Part shown: piece by piece, positions 33,801 to 44,100 of the stretch | How positions within the stretch are numbered: the stretch's first letter is position 1 | Layout of the letters: every line of letters begins with the position of its first letter | Assembly: GCA_050180235.1 (NCBI GenBank) | Contig: JBFXEJ010000012.1 | Location: 21,437 to 85,436, forward strand | Length of the DNA: 64,000 nucleotides | Direction of reading: 5' to 3' | DNA from: JAABRU01 sp050180235 | GTDB taxonomy: Bacteria > Desulfobacterota > Desulfobacteria > Desulfobacterales > Desulfococcaceae | Notes under the pieces: model-generated | What the model was told of the DNA's origin: nothing | The model's database searches: none | What the model saw: the letters and a program-made list of their open reading frames with translations, nothing else | Translations under genes and position numbers: made by a program

Positions 33801-36164
33801 GTGGATACCGGAAAACCCTGCTCCTGCGCATCATCGGAATCCTTTGTGCTGGTGGCCGCAGGCGGGATTGAGGTTCAATACGAATTCGATGAAGTATATG
33901 CCGGGGAGCCCTGCATAAACACTGATTTGGAGACTGAAACATCGGGCAGCGGTATCGTAAAGGTTGAACTGTATGTGAAAAAGCCCGGAGACAGTGCCTT
34001 CACCCTCACGGCCGCGGATGCGGAAGGCAGCATTGACGGCATTTTTCATTACACGGTTCCGGGCAATGCGCCGGGTGTGTATGAATTTTACACTTTGGCA
34101 TACGACCGTGCCGGGAATATGGAAAATCTCTCATCCGCGTGTGTGACCCGCACGGTTTTCAGCACCGAATTTGCGGGTTACGGTCTCATCATCACTGGTT
34201 CCGTATCCGATGAGGAGGGACTGGAATCCCACACAAAAACCGGGGGCCGGGTGTGGCAGCATATGAAGAACCGGAATTTCCTGGTCAGTGACACAGAAGA
34301 AAATCACTGGAAAAATCCCCTGGATCATGTGAAATTCTTCTCTCCCTACAATGACACTCCCATTGCGGGAAAGGATGATTACAGCGTCAATCCCGAAAAC
34401 GGACTGCCCTGCAGCTACAAAGAGGCCGTGGAACATGCCATTACGAAATGGGCACCGCAGCGGATTAACGAAATCGAAGGCCCTCTGTGGATAGTGATGC
34501 TGGATCACGGTTCCCAGGATATGTTCTACCTCAGCGGATTTGAGCAGATCAAACCGCAGCAGATGAATCTCTGGCTGGAAACACTGGAATCGAAACTGCC
34601 CGCGGACTACTTTGACAAAGCGGAAAACTTCATAGCCGTTGTGATGGGGGCCTGCTATTCCGGCAGTTTCATTGAATCCCTGTCCGATCCGGGACGCATC
34701 ATCATCTCCAGCGCGGCTGCGGATGAGGTCTCGTACCGCGGGCCCAGAGTGCCGGGACTGTACCGGGACGGCGAATTCTTTGTCAGCGCGCTGTTCAACG
34801 AACTGGGCAAGGGTTCCGACCTTCACACATCCTACACCCGTGCGGTGGAACTCACGGAAAATCATACGGAAAGCGGACTGACCCTGATCAAAGCCCCTTA
34901 TTTTGACACAGCCCGGCAGCATCCATGGCTGGATGATGACGGAAATCCGGGAACCGGGCCGGCGTACTGGGGCAGTCACACCCTGCGATCCGGCGGGGAC
35001 GGGGATCTGTGTAAACTGACGGATTTGGGGTACGGGGAGGAAACCGTTCCTTTGGAAGTCACAGCCGCGGGCAAAGTAAAACCTGTGCTTGAACCTTCCG
35101 AAAACAGCAATCTGATCTGGGCCAAAACGAATTTTGCGGGCGATCCGAAAAATATCCGGGTATGGGTGGAAATCCGCAAACCCAATGTGATTCTTGCGGA
35201 AACCGGAACAGGGGAGGACACCAGCCGCATTGTGGACATGATTTCCGGGAACCTGGAATGGAATGCCTCAGCCGGAAGATATGAAACCACTTACACGGGC
35301 TTTGATCTTTCCGGAAGATACACCCTGTTTGTTTACGCAATGGGAACGGACGAACTCATCTCCCATCCCAGACGCACCTATGTTTACAAAAGCCCGGAAA
35401 ACTCACCGCCCGGCGCAGTCTCCCTGATTTCCCCCGCAGACGGGGAAAGGGTTCCGCTTACTTTCCTTGTGGACTGGACGGACGCGGCCGATCCGGACGG
35501 GGATGCGGTGACATACACGGTCACGGTTTCCCGGAATGCTGATCTGTCAGATCCGGTCACAGAGAAAACCGGACTGACTCACAGTCATGCTGTTATCTGC
35601 GGAAGTGACGGCATTGCAGACGGAAAAACATATTACTGGAAAGTCACAGCCACAGACAGAAACGGCGGATCATCCCAAAGTTCTGTCCGTTCCTTCACCG
35701 CAGACAGCACAGTCAACCCGGCAGACATCATCGCGGAGGGAAATGTTTACAGCACTGTCACGGGCCTGCCCATACCCGGAGCCGACATTCTTTACGGAAA
35801 CGCCGTACTGAAATGCGATGCCAGCGGCGGATATGCAAAGGTTCTGCCGTACCAGGAGAATTACACGGTCACGGTATCTGCCGCTGGATACAGCACAGAG
35901 GAATTCAGCATCACCGGAATATCCGAAGGTGATCGCATCACAGAAAACTTCGGCCTGTACTCCCTTTCCAATCCCGGAACCGGCAACATTGACGGTGAAA
36001 ACGGCGTCACCCTGGCCGATGCCGTGCTGGTGCTGAAAATCCTGGCCGGGACAGATACGGGCGATGCCGTCATCCTCAAACAGTCCGCTGTGAACGGGAA
36101 CAGTGTCATCGGCCCGGCCGATGCCGTGTTCATCCTCCAGACCGTGGCGGAGATGCGGGAGTGA
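30852..36164 (+). CDS. secreted Rax2/Kelch-like propeller / caspase-fold (C13-like) / dockerin-like protein
   Basis: The 1,770-residue protein begins after AAAAGGAGAACCGT and has a signal peptide (hydrophobic stretch about 12-30, cleavage near LHA-EG). The head (about 36-375) is a propeller of about seven repeats with LYAGGQFTTAGG and NHIAKWDGSGWSPLG motifs. After a linker it carries Ig-like repeats (from about 615), then the caspase-fold module from about 1107 with His1219 (MLDHGSQD) and Cys1268 (MGACYSGSF). The RVWVEIRKP module, a fibronectin-III-like domain, a carboxypeptidase-regulatory-like domain and the degenerate dockerin follow. From about 32,700 onward it is a close copy of the 3' half of the previous gene, including the 3' flank, while the heads are unrelated. 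It is a head-swapped paralogue. Confidence 0.88.
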   Translation: MKSLSKEFTRLGILWIFLAVAAALIQPLTLHAEGWVNRIGVPFGNPGMNGTVNAIIYDPVRNLLYAGGQFTTAGGVIVNHIAKWDGSGWSPLGTGIDGPVWELACDSSGNLYAGGGFTTAGGVSTNNIAKWNGSVWSNLGAGIDDVVYALVFDDIGNLYAGGRVYKNIVEGYVAKWNSVTSKWEMIGTTYGLNMLNGIYALAYDKSIQALYAGGDFFTINNISANNIAKWDGMTWNVLESGLDKPVMALAVSHDECLVAGGEFSSAGGETVHYLAFWELGYWNHKDMGFDGPVYALARGGNSQFLSVGGAFNTASQMSMNKIADNRFGFDWRPLKTGMNNTVYAVAYDSNGNLYAGGNFTTAGGKPSNHIAWYTFDTNPPIVGYNEDKVIPASAISQLKDGSGIITIKFKIKDPMLHTCSLNSFEYSPSGNASWTAPGDASGALIAGWKNNNGIGYSSSTDWGGTEYSFAFNTKHPDVAAKLDNIDQSDVQIRFKANDGVDDSDDFAVSDGFRLDNQAPSVGIVMVDNITNDATPNLRVLSTGSSEMWFALSKEDLINAPAYPNPWIPYTENYSGLNISTGGDGSKQIWVQFRDSLGNVQPNPSVVQTFYDFTAPNAPTVSSPVLTNDARPQWIWTSNGDRGDGSGTSSFYRYKLDDPMLENAAFTSYMTFFIPAANQSEGSHTLYVQERDMAGNWSVSGSKTVTIDITPPGTPTVSLTGTAVRNTQTATWIWANISSGGNGTFRYKLDDYNLSVGATETVLTTCTFSNLTDGVHTLYVQERDEAGNWSLYNSASVTVDTEAPNPPFVWNSTPLTNDPRPKWQWTPGGGGNGTFEYVLKKGAQTVLSETVKAVSFVPGTDLADGVYTLSVREQDIAGNVSEYDSSELEVDRTAGGAPVITEAVTPTKINPPAWKWRTNGGIGLFRYKLDPQNNDDPQMDTGAAETYADWFRPSGILPDGDHFLFVQERDTAGNWSPFSMGRIEVDTGKPCSCASSESFVLVAAGGIEVQYEFDEVYAGEPCINTDLETETSGSGIVKVELYVKKPGDSAFTLTAADAEGSIDGIFHYTVPGNAPGVYEFYTLAYDRAGNMENLSSACVTRTVFSTEFAGYGLIITGSVSDEEGLESHTKTGGRVWQHMKNRNFLVSDTEENHWKNPLDHVKFFSPYNDTPIAGKDDYSVNPENGLPCSYKEAVEHAITKWAPQRINEIEGPLWIVMLDHGSQDMFYLSGFEQIKPQQMNLWLETLESKLPADYFDKAENFIAVVMGACYSGSFIESLSDPGRIIISSAAADEVSYRGPRVPGLYRDGEFFVSALFNELGKGSDLHTSYTRAVELTENHTESGLTLIKAPYFDTARQHPWLDDDGNPGTGPAYWGSHTLRSGGDGDLCKLTDLGYGEETVPLEVTAAGKVKPVLEPSENSNLIWAKTNFAGDPKNIRVWVEIRKPNVILAETGTGEDTSRIVDMISGNLEWNASAGRYETTYTGFDLSGRYTLFVYAMGTDELISHPRRTYVYKSPENSPPGAVSLISPADGERVPLTFLVDWTDAADPDGDAVTYTVTVSRNADLSDPVTEKTGLTHSHAVICGSDGIADGKTYYWKVTATDRNGGSSQSSVRSFTADSTVNPADIIAEGNVYSTVTGLPIPGADILYGNAVLKCDASGGYAKVLPYQENYTVTVSAAGYSTEEFSITGISEGDRITENFGLYSLSNPGTGNIDGENGVTLADAVLVLKILAGTDTGDAVILKQSAVNGNSVIGPADAVFILQTVAEMRE

Positions 36165-36195
36165 AAGCAGGGCGGTTTGCCGTCCTCTGAACATT

Positions 36196-36221
36196 CAGCG
36201 CGGGCATTAATGCCCGCGCTG
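36196..36221 (+). terminator. hairpin after the propeller/caspase gene
   Basis: CAGCGCGGGCATT and AATGCCCGCGCTG form a perfect stem, but no T run follows directly (GTCCGAAATAATC). It is the duplicate of the terminator at 29906 and may terminate poorly, allowing read-through into the small dockerin gene 35 bp downstream. Confidence 0.5.
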
Positions 36222-36255
36222 TCCGAAATAATCTTTTCTCAAAAGGAGGATCGTT

Positions 36256-37113
36256 ATGAAAAAAAAACAAAATATCATCACTGCTGTATTCTTTTTTCTG
36301 CTCATTGTTCACGCACACGAAGCATGGTGCAACCAGCCGCCAAGTTCTTTCAATCTGCTTGCACCGCTCAATGGTTCCAGCCATTTTCCAACACTGGTGC
36401 TTGATTGGCAAACTGCCACAGATCCGGATGCAGGAGATAAAGTCACCTATGATCTCTATGTTTCCGACAACGATCAGTTTTTGGATGAAATCAACGGAGA
36501 ACCCAGATTCAATTTCTATGAAGAAGGCTTATCCAACAGTGCATTTGCATTGAATGAAACCCACGGCATTGTAAAGCTGAAAACATATTTCTGGAAAGTC
36601 ATTGCTTATGATGATTACGGGAATACCCAACAGTCTTCGGTATGGACTTTCCATACACTGGACCCCGAAGGCAATCCCGCGGATGTGACAGTGGAAGGCA
36701 ATGTATCGGATGCAGATACGGGATTCCCGATACCGTCTGCCGAAATCCTTTACGGAAGCAACCAGATTACTGCTGATGATGTCGGATATTACCTGAAAGT
36801 GATTGAATACAAGGAAAATTATCTTGTGACAGTTTCAGCGACCGGATATATCAGCAGGGAATTTGCAATCAGCAATGTGCAGGAAGGAGACCTTTTTCCC
36901 TATGATTTTTCCCTCATATCCGATAACCGCGGCAATATCAGCGGAACCGACGGTGTCTCCCTGGCAGATGCGATTCTTGGCCTGAAAATCCTGTCCGGAA
37001 TCAGTACCGCCCCGGAAGTGATTCATATGAATGCCGATGTAAACAATGATGAGCGGATTGGAATCGCAGAAGTGATATATGTTCTTCAATTGACAGCAAA
37101 ACTCAGACAGTAA
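36256..37113 (+). CDS. small secreted protein with Fn3-like, regulatory-like and dockerin-like domains, no peptidase
   Basis: The 285-residue protein has a strong AAAAGGAGG ribosome binding site and a signal peptide (MKKKQN, hydrophobic core to about 22, cleavage near AWC-NQ or HAHEA). The body equals the last three modules of its large neighbours: a fibronectin-III-like domain with LDWQTATDPDAGDKVTYDLYVS, a carboxypeptidase-regulatory-like domain (VEGNVSDADTGFPIPSAEI), and a dockerin with GTDGVSLADAILGLKILSG and IGIAEVIYVLQLTAKLRQ. The caspase module is absent. It may be an accessory subunit or decoy, or a deletion derivative that kept its own signal peptide. A perfect terminator follows. 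Confidence 0.82.
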   Translation: MKKKQNIITAVFFFLLIVHAHEAWCNQPPSSFNLLAPLNGSSHFPTLVLDWQTATDPDAGDKVTYDLYVSDNDQFLDEINGEPRFNFYEEGLSNSAFALNETHGIVKLKTYFWKVIAYDDYGNTQQSSVWTFHTLDPEGNPADVTVEGNVSDADTGFPIPSAEILYGSNQITADDVGYYLKVIEYKENYLVTVSATGYISREFAISNVQEGDLFPYDFSLISDNRGNISGTDGVSLADAILGLKILSGISTAPEVIHMNADVNNDERIGIAEVIYVLQLTAKLRQ

Positions 37114-37140
37114 ATACCCAACCGAAAGTTTTCAGGAATT

Positions 37141-37173
37141 AAAAACCGGATTTTTCCGAAAAATCCGGTTTTT
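37141..37173 (+). terminator. rho-independent terminator after the small dockerin gene
   Basis: A perfect 15-bp stem (AAAAACCGGATTTTT / AAAAATCCGGTTTTT) with a CCG loop ends in T's. The IS element inserts 4 bp beyond it. Confidence 0.85.
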
Positions 37174-37177
37174 CTGA

Positions 37178-38092
37178 GAAGGTGTTTGAAAAGTAAACTA
37201 GTCATTCTCAGGGGCCAGACGATGAAGCATAATTCCGATCATGGCAATCTGAATCATGGTTTCACTTGTATCGGTAAGATATTCATAATCCTTGCTGAGA
37301 CGGCGGTGTCTGTTCAGCCATGCGAACGTTCTTTCAGCAATCCACCTGCGGGGCAGGAGAACAAAACCACTGCTTTCAGCCGGACGTGTCACGATTTCCA
37401 GGATAAGACTGAAATTCCGTTTCAGCCATCCGGCGAGTTTTCCGGTATATCCTCCGTCTCCGGGAATAACCTTAAGTCGTTCGAAACGGTCGTATATTCC
37501 CGGAAACAGAATCTTTGCCCCCTCACGATCCTGAATATCCGCGCTGTGAACAGTAACCGTTATGCTCAGTCCGGGAACATCTGTGAGGATATGACGTTTG
37601 CGCCCGCTGATTTTTTTCCCTCCGTCATATCCGTGTTCTCCGCCCCGGCCGGCTGTTTTTACGGACTGACTGTCAATAATGCCAGGACCCGGTTCGGGGT
37701 CACGGCCGGCTTTGATACGGGTTTCCCGGAAAAGGATATTGTGCATTTTCTCCCATGTTCCGTCCTTTTTCCATTTTCTGAAATACCGGTACACAGTCTG
37801 CCATGCAGGGAAATCATGCGGAAGCAGTCTCCATGCACAGCCTGCACGGACTATATAAAGGATGGCGTTCATTATCTCCCGCAGGGATACTTCACGCGGT
37901 CTTCCTGTTTTGACAACCAATGGAAGAAAGCGGGCGGCAATGTTCCATTGGTCATCTGTAAGGTCAGTGGGGTAAGATTTCCGGTTCATTTCATAACTCC
38001 TTTTATGTGTTTTATAATTACCGGTTTTTTATCCCAAAATATCTTTTTATGCAAATCATCATTTTTTGCCAGTTTACTTTTCAAACACCTTC
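37178..38092 (-). mobile_element. IS5-family insertion sequence, IS1031-like, 915 bp, complete
   Basis: The 22-bp termini GAAGGTGTTTGAAAAGTAAACT and AGTTTACTTTTCAAACACCTTC are perfect inverted repeats. A TGA triplet flanks both ends (37175-37177 and 38093-38095), fitting the 3-bp TNA target duplication known for the IS1031 group. One transposase gene fills it. Perfect ends and an intact gene suggest recent insertion. Confidence 0.9.
37198..37989 (-). CDS. IS5-family transposase
   Basis: The 263-residue DDE transposase has an N-terminal DUF4096-type helix-turn-helix region (SYPTDLTDDQWNIAARFLP, WRLLPHDFPAWQTVYRYFRKW). The catalytic core has the first Asp in IIDSQSVKT, a second in VIPGDGGYTGK, and the Glu in RRWIAERTFAWLNRHRRLSKD. 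The frame is continuous with no programmed frameshift, and the protein is of full length for the group. It is likely active. Confidence 0.93.
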   Translation of the reverse strand: MNRKSYPTDLTDDQWNIAARFLPLVVKTGRPREVSLREIMNAILYIVRAGCAWRLLPHDFPAWQTVYRYFRKWKKDGTWEKMHNILFRETRIKAGRDPEPGPGIIDSQSVKTAGRGGEHGYDGGKKISGRKRHILTDVPGLSITVTVHSADIQDREGAKILFPGIYDRFERLKVIPGDGGYTGKLAGWLKRNFSLILEIVTRPAESSGFVLLPRRWIAERTFAWLNRHRRLSKDYEYLTDTSETMIQIAMIGIMLHRLAPEND

Positions 38093-38095
38093 TGA

Positions 38096-38128
38096 ACTGA
38101 CAGCAAAACTCAGGCAGGAATATAAATC
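38096..38128 (+). pseudogene. remnant of a dockerin-gene 3' end at the IS right flank
   Basis: CTGACAGCAAAACTCAGGCA just after the IS nearly matches the last codons of the small dockerin gene (TTGACAGCAAAACTCAGACA, 37095-37110). In frame it reads LTAKLRQE. It looks like the leftover end of a deleted or rearranged dockerin gene. The stretch is short, so chance cannot be excluded. Confidence 0.35.
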
Positions 38129-38165
38129 TCCCGATATTCCAACTGCCCGGAAAAGGAGGAATGCC

Positions 38166-41100
38166 ATGATCAGACAAAAATCTTCCGTATGTTATAAAAC
38201 CTCCGTATTTTCAATCTTTTTTCTGTTATACCTCTGCTCCTTTTCCGGTGCGCAGGACTCTTACCGGTTTGAGCGCATGTGGCCGGTGCTTACCCATCCC
38301 TGGTATTTTTTCACTCCCAACAATGTGATTGTTGACACTGATGGCTATGTGTATGTGGCGGATTCCGGCAATGATCAGATTTGCAAACTGACCGGAGAGG
38401 GACAGTTTGTATCAAAATGGGGAAAACGGGGGGAGGGAAACGGTGAATTCAAAACTCCGTATGGAATAGCCGCAGATAACAAAGGATATATTTATGTGAC
38501 AGACAAGGACAACCACCGTATACAGAAATTCACATCTGATGGAATATATAAGATACAGTGGGGAATACGGGGGAGCGCTGAGAAGCAGTTTGAGCAGCCC
38601 AATGGAATTGCTGCGGACAGTACCGGAGATATTTATATTGTGGATGCGGGGAATCACCGGGTTCAGAAATTCACCGGGGACGGTGTTTTTCTGAAAATTT
38701 TGCCCGTTCAGTCCGGAATGCTTGACAGTCCCAGAGGTATTACAGTCAATCAGGATGGATATATCTATGTGACCGATGTGCTGCAAAACCGCATCCGCAA
38801 ATTTGCGGCTGACGGAACCGATACCGGATGGAATGTCAGTGTATCTCTGAACGCGCCCGAAGGCATATGGTCAGACAGGAATGGTAATATTTACATCACA
38901 GAAATGATAGGTCATCAGGTACGGAAATTTGCTCCGGATGGAAATCCGGTAAAAGAATGGGGCAGCAGAGGCAGCCGTTCAAATGAATTTGAAGGGCCTG
39001 TTGGAATCAGCGGGGATAATAAGGGTTATATTTATGTGGCGGACACGGGAAACCACAGGGTTCAGGTATTCAGTGCGGACGGCTTTTTTCTGTCTCTGTG
39101 GGGAGCCAGCGGCAGAGATCCGGGTGAATTCAAAAATCCCCATGATGTTGCCGTGGACAGTGATAACTGTATCTATGTTACAGACATGGACAACAACCGC
39201 ATTCAGAAATATCATCCGCAGGAAGACAGATGGGAAGAATGGGGGGAGGAGGGAGAATTTAAACAGCCTTTTGGTGTGACTGTATTCCGGAATCCGGACG
39301 GATCGGATGCGGTATATGTGGCCGATACCATGAACAGCCGGATTCAGAAATTTTCCACAGACGGGGTTTTTCTGAAAATGTGGTACGGAGATGAATCCCC
39401 GCAGGGAAAGAAACTGAAATTTCCGAGGGATATGGCTTTTGACAGCACAGGGAAGGCATATGTCGCAGACACCTACAATGATCGCATAGCCGTATTTGAT
39501 TCAGACGGGGTCTTTCTCAATGAATGGGTAACATTCGGCCTTTCAGATACATTTGACAAACCTCAGGGAATCGCCGTGTATGAACAGGCCGGAAACATAT
39601 CTGTATATGTTGCGGACTGGCGCAATGACCGTGTTCTCCGATTTACTTCAGACGGAACTTTTCTGAACCAGTTGAATCCGTCAATACCGTTTATGGCACC
39701 TTACGGTGTGGCTGTTGATGGTGCGGGAACGGTTTATGTATCGGATATGGAAGCAGCGCGGATTCATGTTTTCTCTTCAGAAGGTGTTCCTGAACCCGTA
39801 TGGGGAGAACAGGGAACTGATCCGGGGCAGATGGATTATCCCAGGGGAATGGATATCGGGCCGGATGGGAAAATATATGTGGCAGACAGCGACAACCACC
39901 GCATTCAGGTGTTTGAAAAAGTAAGCGATCCGAAAACCAATAAAGCCATCATCGTTGCCGGTGGCGGGCCGTATGCGGGGAACTGGCTCTGGGCTGCCAC
40001 ACAGCTTACGGCCAATTTTGCGTACCGTGCGCTTACGTATCAGGGATTTGACAAAAACACGATTTTTTATCTGAATCCTGACACTTCCGTTGATCTGGAT
40101 AACAACGGACTTTCTGATGATGTGGATCGCACAGCCACGAATAACAATCTGAAATACGCTCTCACAGAATGGGCCGGGGGTGCGGAAAATGTGATTGTGT
40201 TTCTCACGGATCACGGCAAAAGCGGCACATTCCGCATGAACGGGACGGACATACTCACAGCAGCCATGCTTGATGAATGGCTGGATGCTCTTCAGTCGCA
40301 GATTTCCGGAAAAATCATTGTGATATATGATGCGTGCAGTTCAGGGAGTTTTCTGCCTGTTCTCGCGGCACCGGATCGGATTGTCATCAGCAGCGCAAAG
40401 GAAAATGAGGAAGCGTGGTTCATCAGTCAGGGTTCCGTGTCCTTTTCCGGTTTTTTCTGGACAGATGTTTTCAGCGGAAAAAACATTGCGGATGCGTTTG
40501 AACATGCCGTGTCCGCACTGAATTCCGCAGTTTCATTGCAGAACCCCCAAATCGACGGCAACGGGAACGGAAGCGGAAATGAGTCCCCGGATTATGATGC
40601 AGCCGGTGAGGTGAAGATTGCCGGGATTGCGGATTATCAGCAGGATGCTCCTGTGTTCACTGCATTTTCAGCAGTGAACAGTCCCTCTGATGCAAACTCC
40701 GCGATTCTGTCCGCAAGTGTTACGGACAATGACGGGCTTTCCCGTGTGTGGGCCGTGATTCAGCCGCCCGGTTTTAATTCTGCTGACAACAGTACAATTC
40801 TGGAAATGCCTGCTGCTGAACTTCTTCCCGCAGGCGGGGATCGGTTTGAAGGCATATATGAGGGAATTGCATCAGAGGGAAATTACAAAATTTTATATTA
40901 CGCCCGTGACCGTCATGGCAGTGTCTCATCTGCCGGGCCTGTGATGTTTTCATCAGACAATGTGCTGAAAAGAAAGGCCGTCATCGTGGCCGGAAATGCG
41001 GGAGAGGATTTGCAGGACGAAGTGAATGCCAATGCGGATCTGGCCTTTGATGCCCTTGTTTTTCAGGGATATGACAAAAATGATGATATTCGCAGTCTGT

Positions 41101-44100
41101 CATCTGATGCAGCACTGGCTGATCTGGGAAATGCTGTCACAGTGTGGGCTGCGGACAATGCCAAAGATATTGTGATTTACCTGATTGGCAAAGGAAATGC
41201 GGGCGGTTTTCAACTGGCTGACACAGTTCTTTCCCCTGAAATTCTGGATATATGGATCGACACTTTGCAGCAGAAAATTCCGGGAAAGGTTACAGTCATC
41301 TGTGACTTTGCTTATTCCGATCTGTTCCTGCCGAAGCTGTCAGAGGAAAACCGCATTGCAATAACATCAGGTTCGGATGTGAATACGCTGTTTTCCGCTT
41401 TTTTCTGGAAAAATGTTTACAGCGGACTGAGAGCGGGAAAAGCCTTTTCACAGGCTGCTGATGCAGTGAAAACAGTGTCCGGCGGAGCCGCTGTGCCATT
41501 GCTGGATGACAATGGCAACGGCATTGCAAACGAGCGCACGGACGGACGGCTCGCGAATGCGTATTTCATCGGCGCAGGAATACGCCTGACCTCGGATCAG
41601 CCGGTTGCGAATTCTCTTCCGTCCGGAGCGGTAATCGTCACAGGAACGGAATCTGTCACCATTGCAGCGGACGGCATATCATCCGCATCTGGAATCAGCA
41701 GAGTGTGGGCTGTCATCACTCCGCCCGGATACGGAACCCTGCATCAGATTTCCGAACCTGTGACGATTCCGCTTTCTCCGGCCGGAAACGGATGTTATGC
41801 GGTTTCATACAATGATTTTCAATACTTCGGTGATTACCGTGTGACCGTGTATGCTGAAGACGCACAGGGTGCTGTTTCCATTGTGAAGGAGACAGTGATT
41901 CACAGAACGGACGGGCCGGACATTTATGAAAATGACAATACTGTGACATCCGCCAAAGACATTGTCATCAGTGACACCGCGCAGCATCACAGCCTGCACA
42001 CGGCCAATGATGCGGATTACATGCGCTTTTACGGGATTTCCGACATGGTGTACACCTTTGTGATTTCCAATACCGGAAGCTGCGGTGTCAGTTCCGAAAT
42101 TTCGGACGGCACTGTGAAAGAGATAAGCGCATATGAAAATGCGGAATGGACATGGAAATGTCCGGGAGACGGCATTTATCATGTGAAAATTGCAGTTGAA
42201 GAGGGGGAAACATGGACAGCGGACGCGTCATACAGAATTCAGATATATTTGCCGGTGGGCATGTTCGCAGGCTTTGTGAGGGGATGGATTGCGGATGCTT
42301 CCGGTGTTCCGGTTGCAAATGCAGTGATACGCACATCCGCAAATGCCTCGGCAGTTGCGGGGCTGAACGGACGCTATATGATGATACAGGAGCCGGGCAC
42401 TTTTGACATTTTCATTGAGGCCGAAGGATATGAAACATACAGGGGAAAAATCACAGTGGGCGAAGGAGGAACAACACTCACGGATTTCACTTTGACGCGG
42501 ATTGTCCCGCCGGTTCCGGATGATCTGATTCCCTCAGTTTCCATTGCATCACCGTCTGCTGATGTTACACTCACGGAAGGCGAATCTGTGCTTTTTCAGG
42601 CAAATGTGACCGGAGGAGATGCGCCTTTTTCGTATTTCTGGGATTTCGGGGGCGGTGCGGAAAATTCGCATGTTCTGAATCCGGGAAATGTGATTTTCCC
42701 CAAAGCAGGAACATACACTGCCGTTTTCACTGTCACAGATGCGGACGGGGATTTGCACAGTGCATCAGTGACAGTCACAGTGAAAGAAAAGGAAATTCCC
42801 GGCACGGTTCCCTCTGTTTCCATTGCATCGCCGGAAACAGGAATTTCCATTGGGGAAGGGGAATCCGTGTCATTTGCGGGCGAAGTCACAGACGGAAATC
42901 CGCCGTTTTCATATCAATGGAATTTCGGAAACGGTCAGATCAGCACAGAGCAGAATCCCGGAGAAACAGTGTTCAGCACTGCCGGAAGTTACACCGTGAC
43001 ATTCACAGTTACGGATGCGGACGGGGACATTGCGGAAGATTCTGTCATGATAACAGTGGCAGAAGGGGAAATTCCTGTAACTCCGGATGACACGGAACCA
43101 TATGCGGAAATCACATCACCGTCCGGGAATGTGACTGTGAACACAGGGGAATCTTTAATTTTTTCCGCAAATGTGAGCAGCGGAAATCCGCCCTTTGTTT
43201 TTCACTGGAATTTTGGAACCGCCGGAAGCAGTGATGAAAAAGACCCGGGAAAAATTGCATTCAGCACAGCCGGAGAATACACCGTGATTTTCACTGTCAC
43301 GGATGCGGACGGAGATACAGACAGCGCAACTGTGAAAGTCACAGTGAAAGAAACTGCTGTCCCGGTTCAGCCTGTCCTGCCTGAAACACTTTATCCTGAA
43401 AACGGAAAAACAGATATTTCCCTGACACAGGTTCTCACTGTCAGAACGCTTTCAGATTCCGGTTTCATCCATTCTCAGACAAAGTGGCAGATCAGCACGG
43501 ATGAAAATTTTTCCTTTAAAATTAAGGATATTGAAACCCAAAATCATCTGACGGAATTTCCGGTTCCGGATCTGGTGCTGAAACCGGACACGGTGTATTA
43601 CTGGAGAGTGCAGTTCAGAGAGAGCAGCGGAAATCTGTCTGAATGGTCGGAAACCGTTTCATTCACCACTGCTGCTGATGACAGTGATGCGGATAACAAC
43701 GGCATTCCCGATGATTTGCAGAAAGAAACGGATGATCCTGCAATGAAATGTGTGAATACGAAATCAGGAACACCCGGCAAAAGTATCTGTATCAAAGGTT
43801 CTGTGAATGTGAAATCTGCAGAATTTCTCACTGCCATTGATACGGAAATGCTTTCTGACATTCCCGGAGAAATGCCATTCGGACTTGTGGGTTTCCGCAT
43901 TCTCACCGATAAAGCCGGAGCGGAAGCGGAAATCATTGTATATCTTTCCGAATCCATCCCGTCCGGTTCCGGATGGTATCAGTATGACAGTATCAGCGGA
44001 TGGAATGATATTTCAGATATGACCGCCACTGACAGAACAAACCGCATCATCACAATGAAAATCACAGACGGCGGCAATGGTGACGCGGATGGAACCGCAA

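Noticed and set aside
37186..38100. Plus-strand open frame of about 300 codons across the insertion sequence.
   Set aside because: It is the antisense shadow of the intact transposase gene.
38007..38165. N-terminal extension of the NHL/caspase protein into the IS element.
   Set aside because: The extension encodes IS end sequence; the ATG at 38166 has a strong ribosome binding site followed by a signal peptide.
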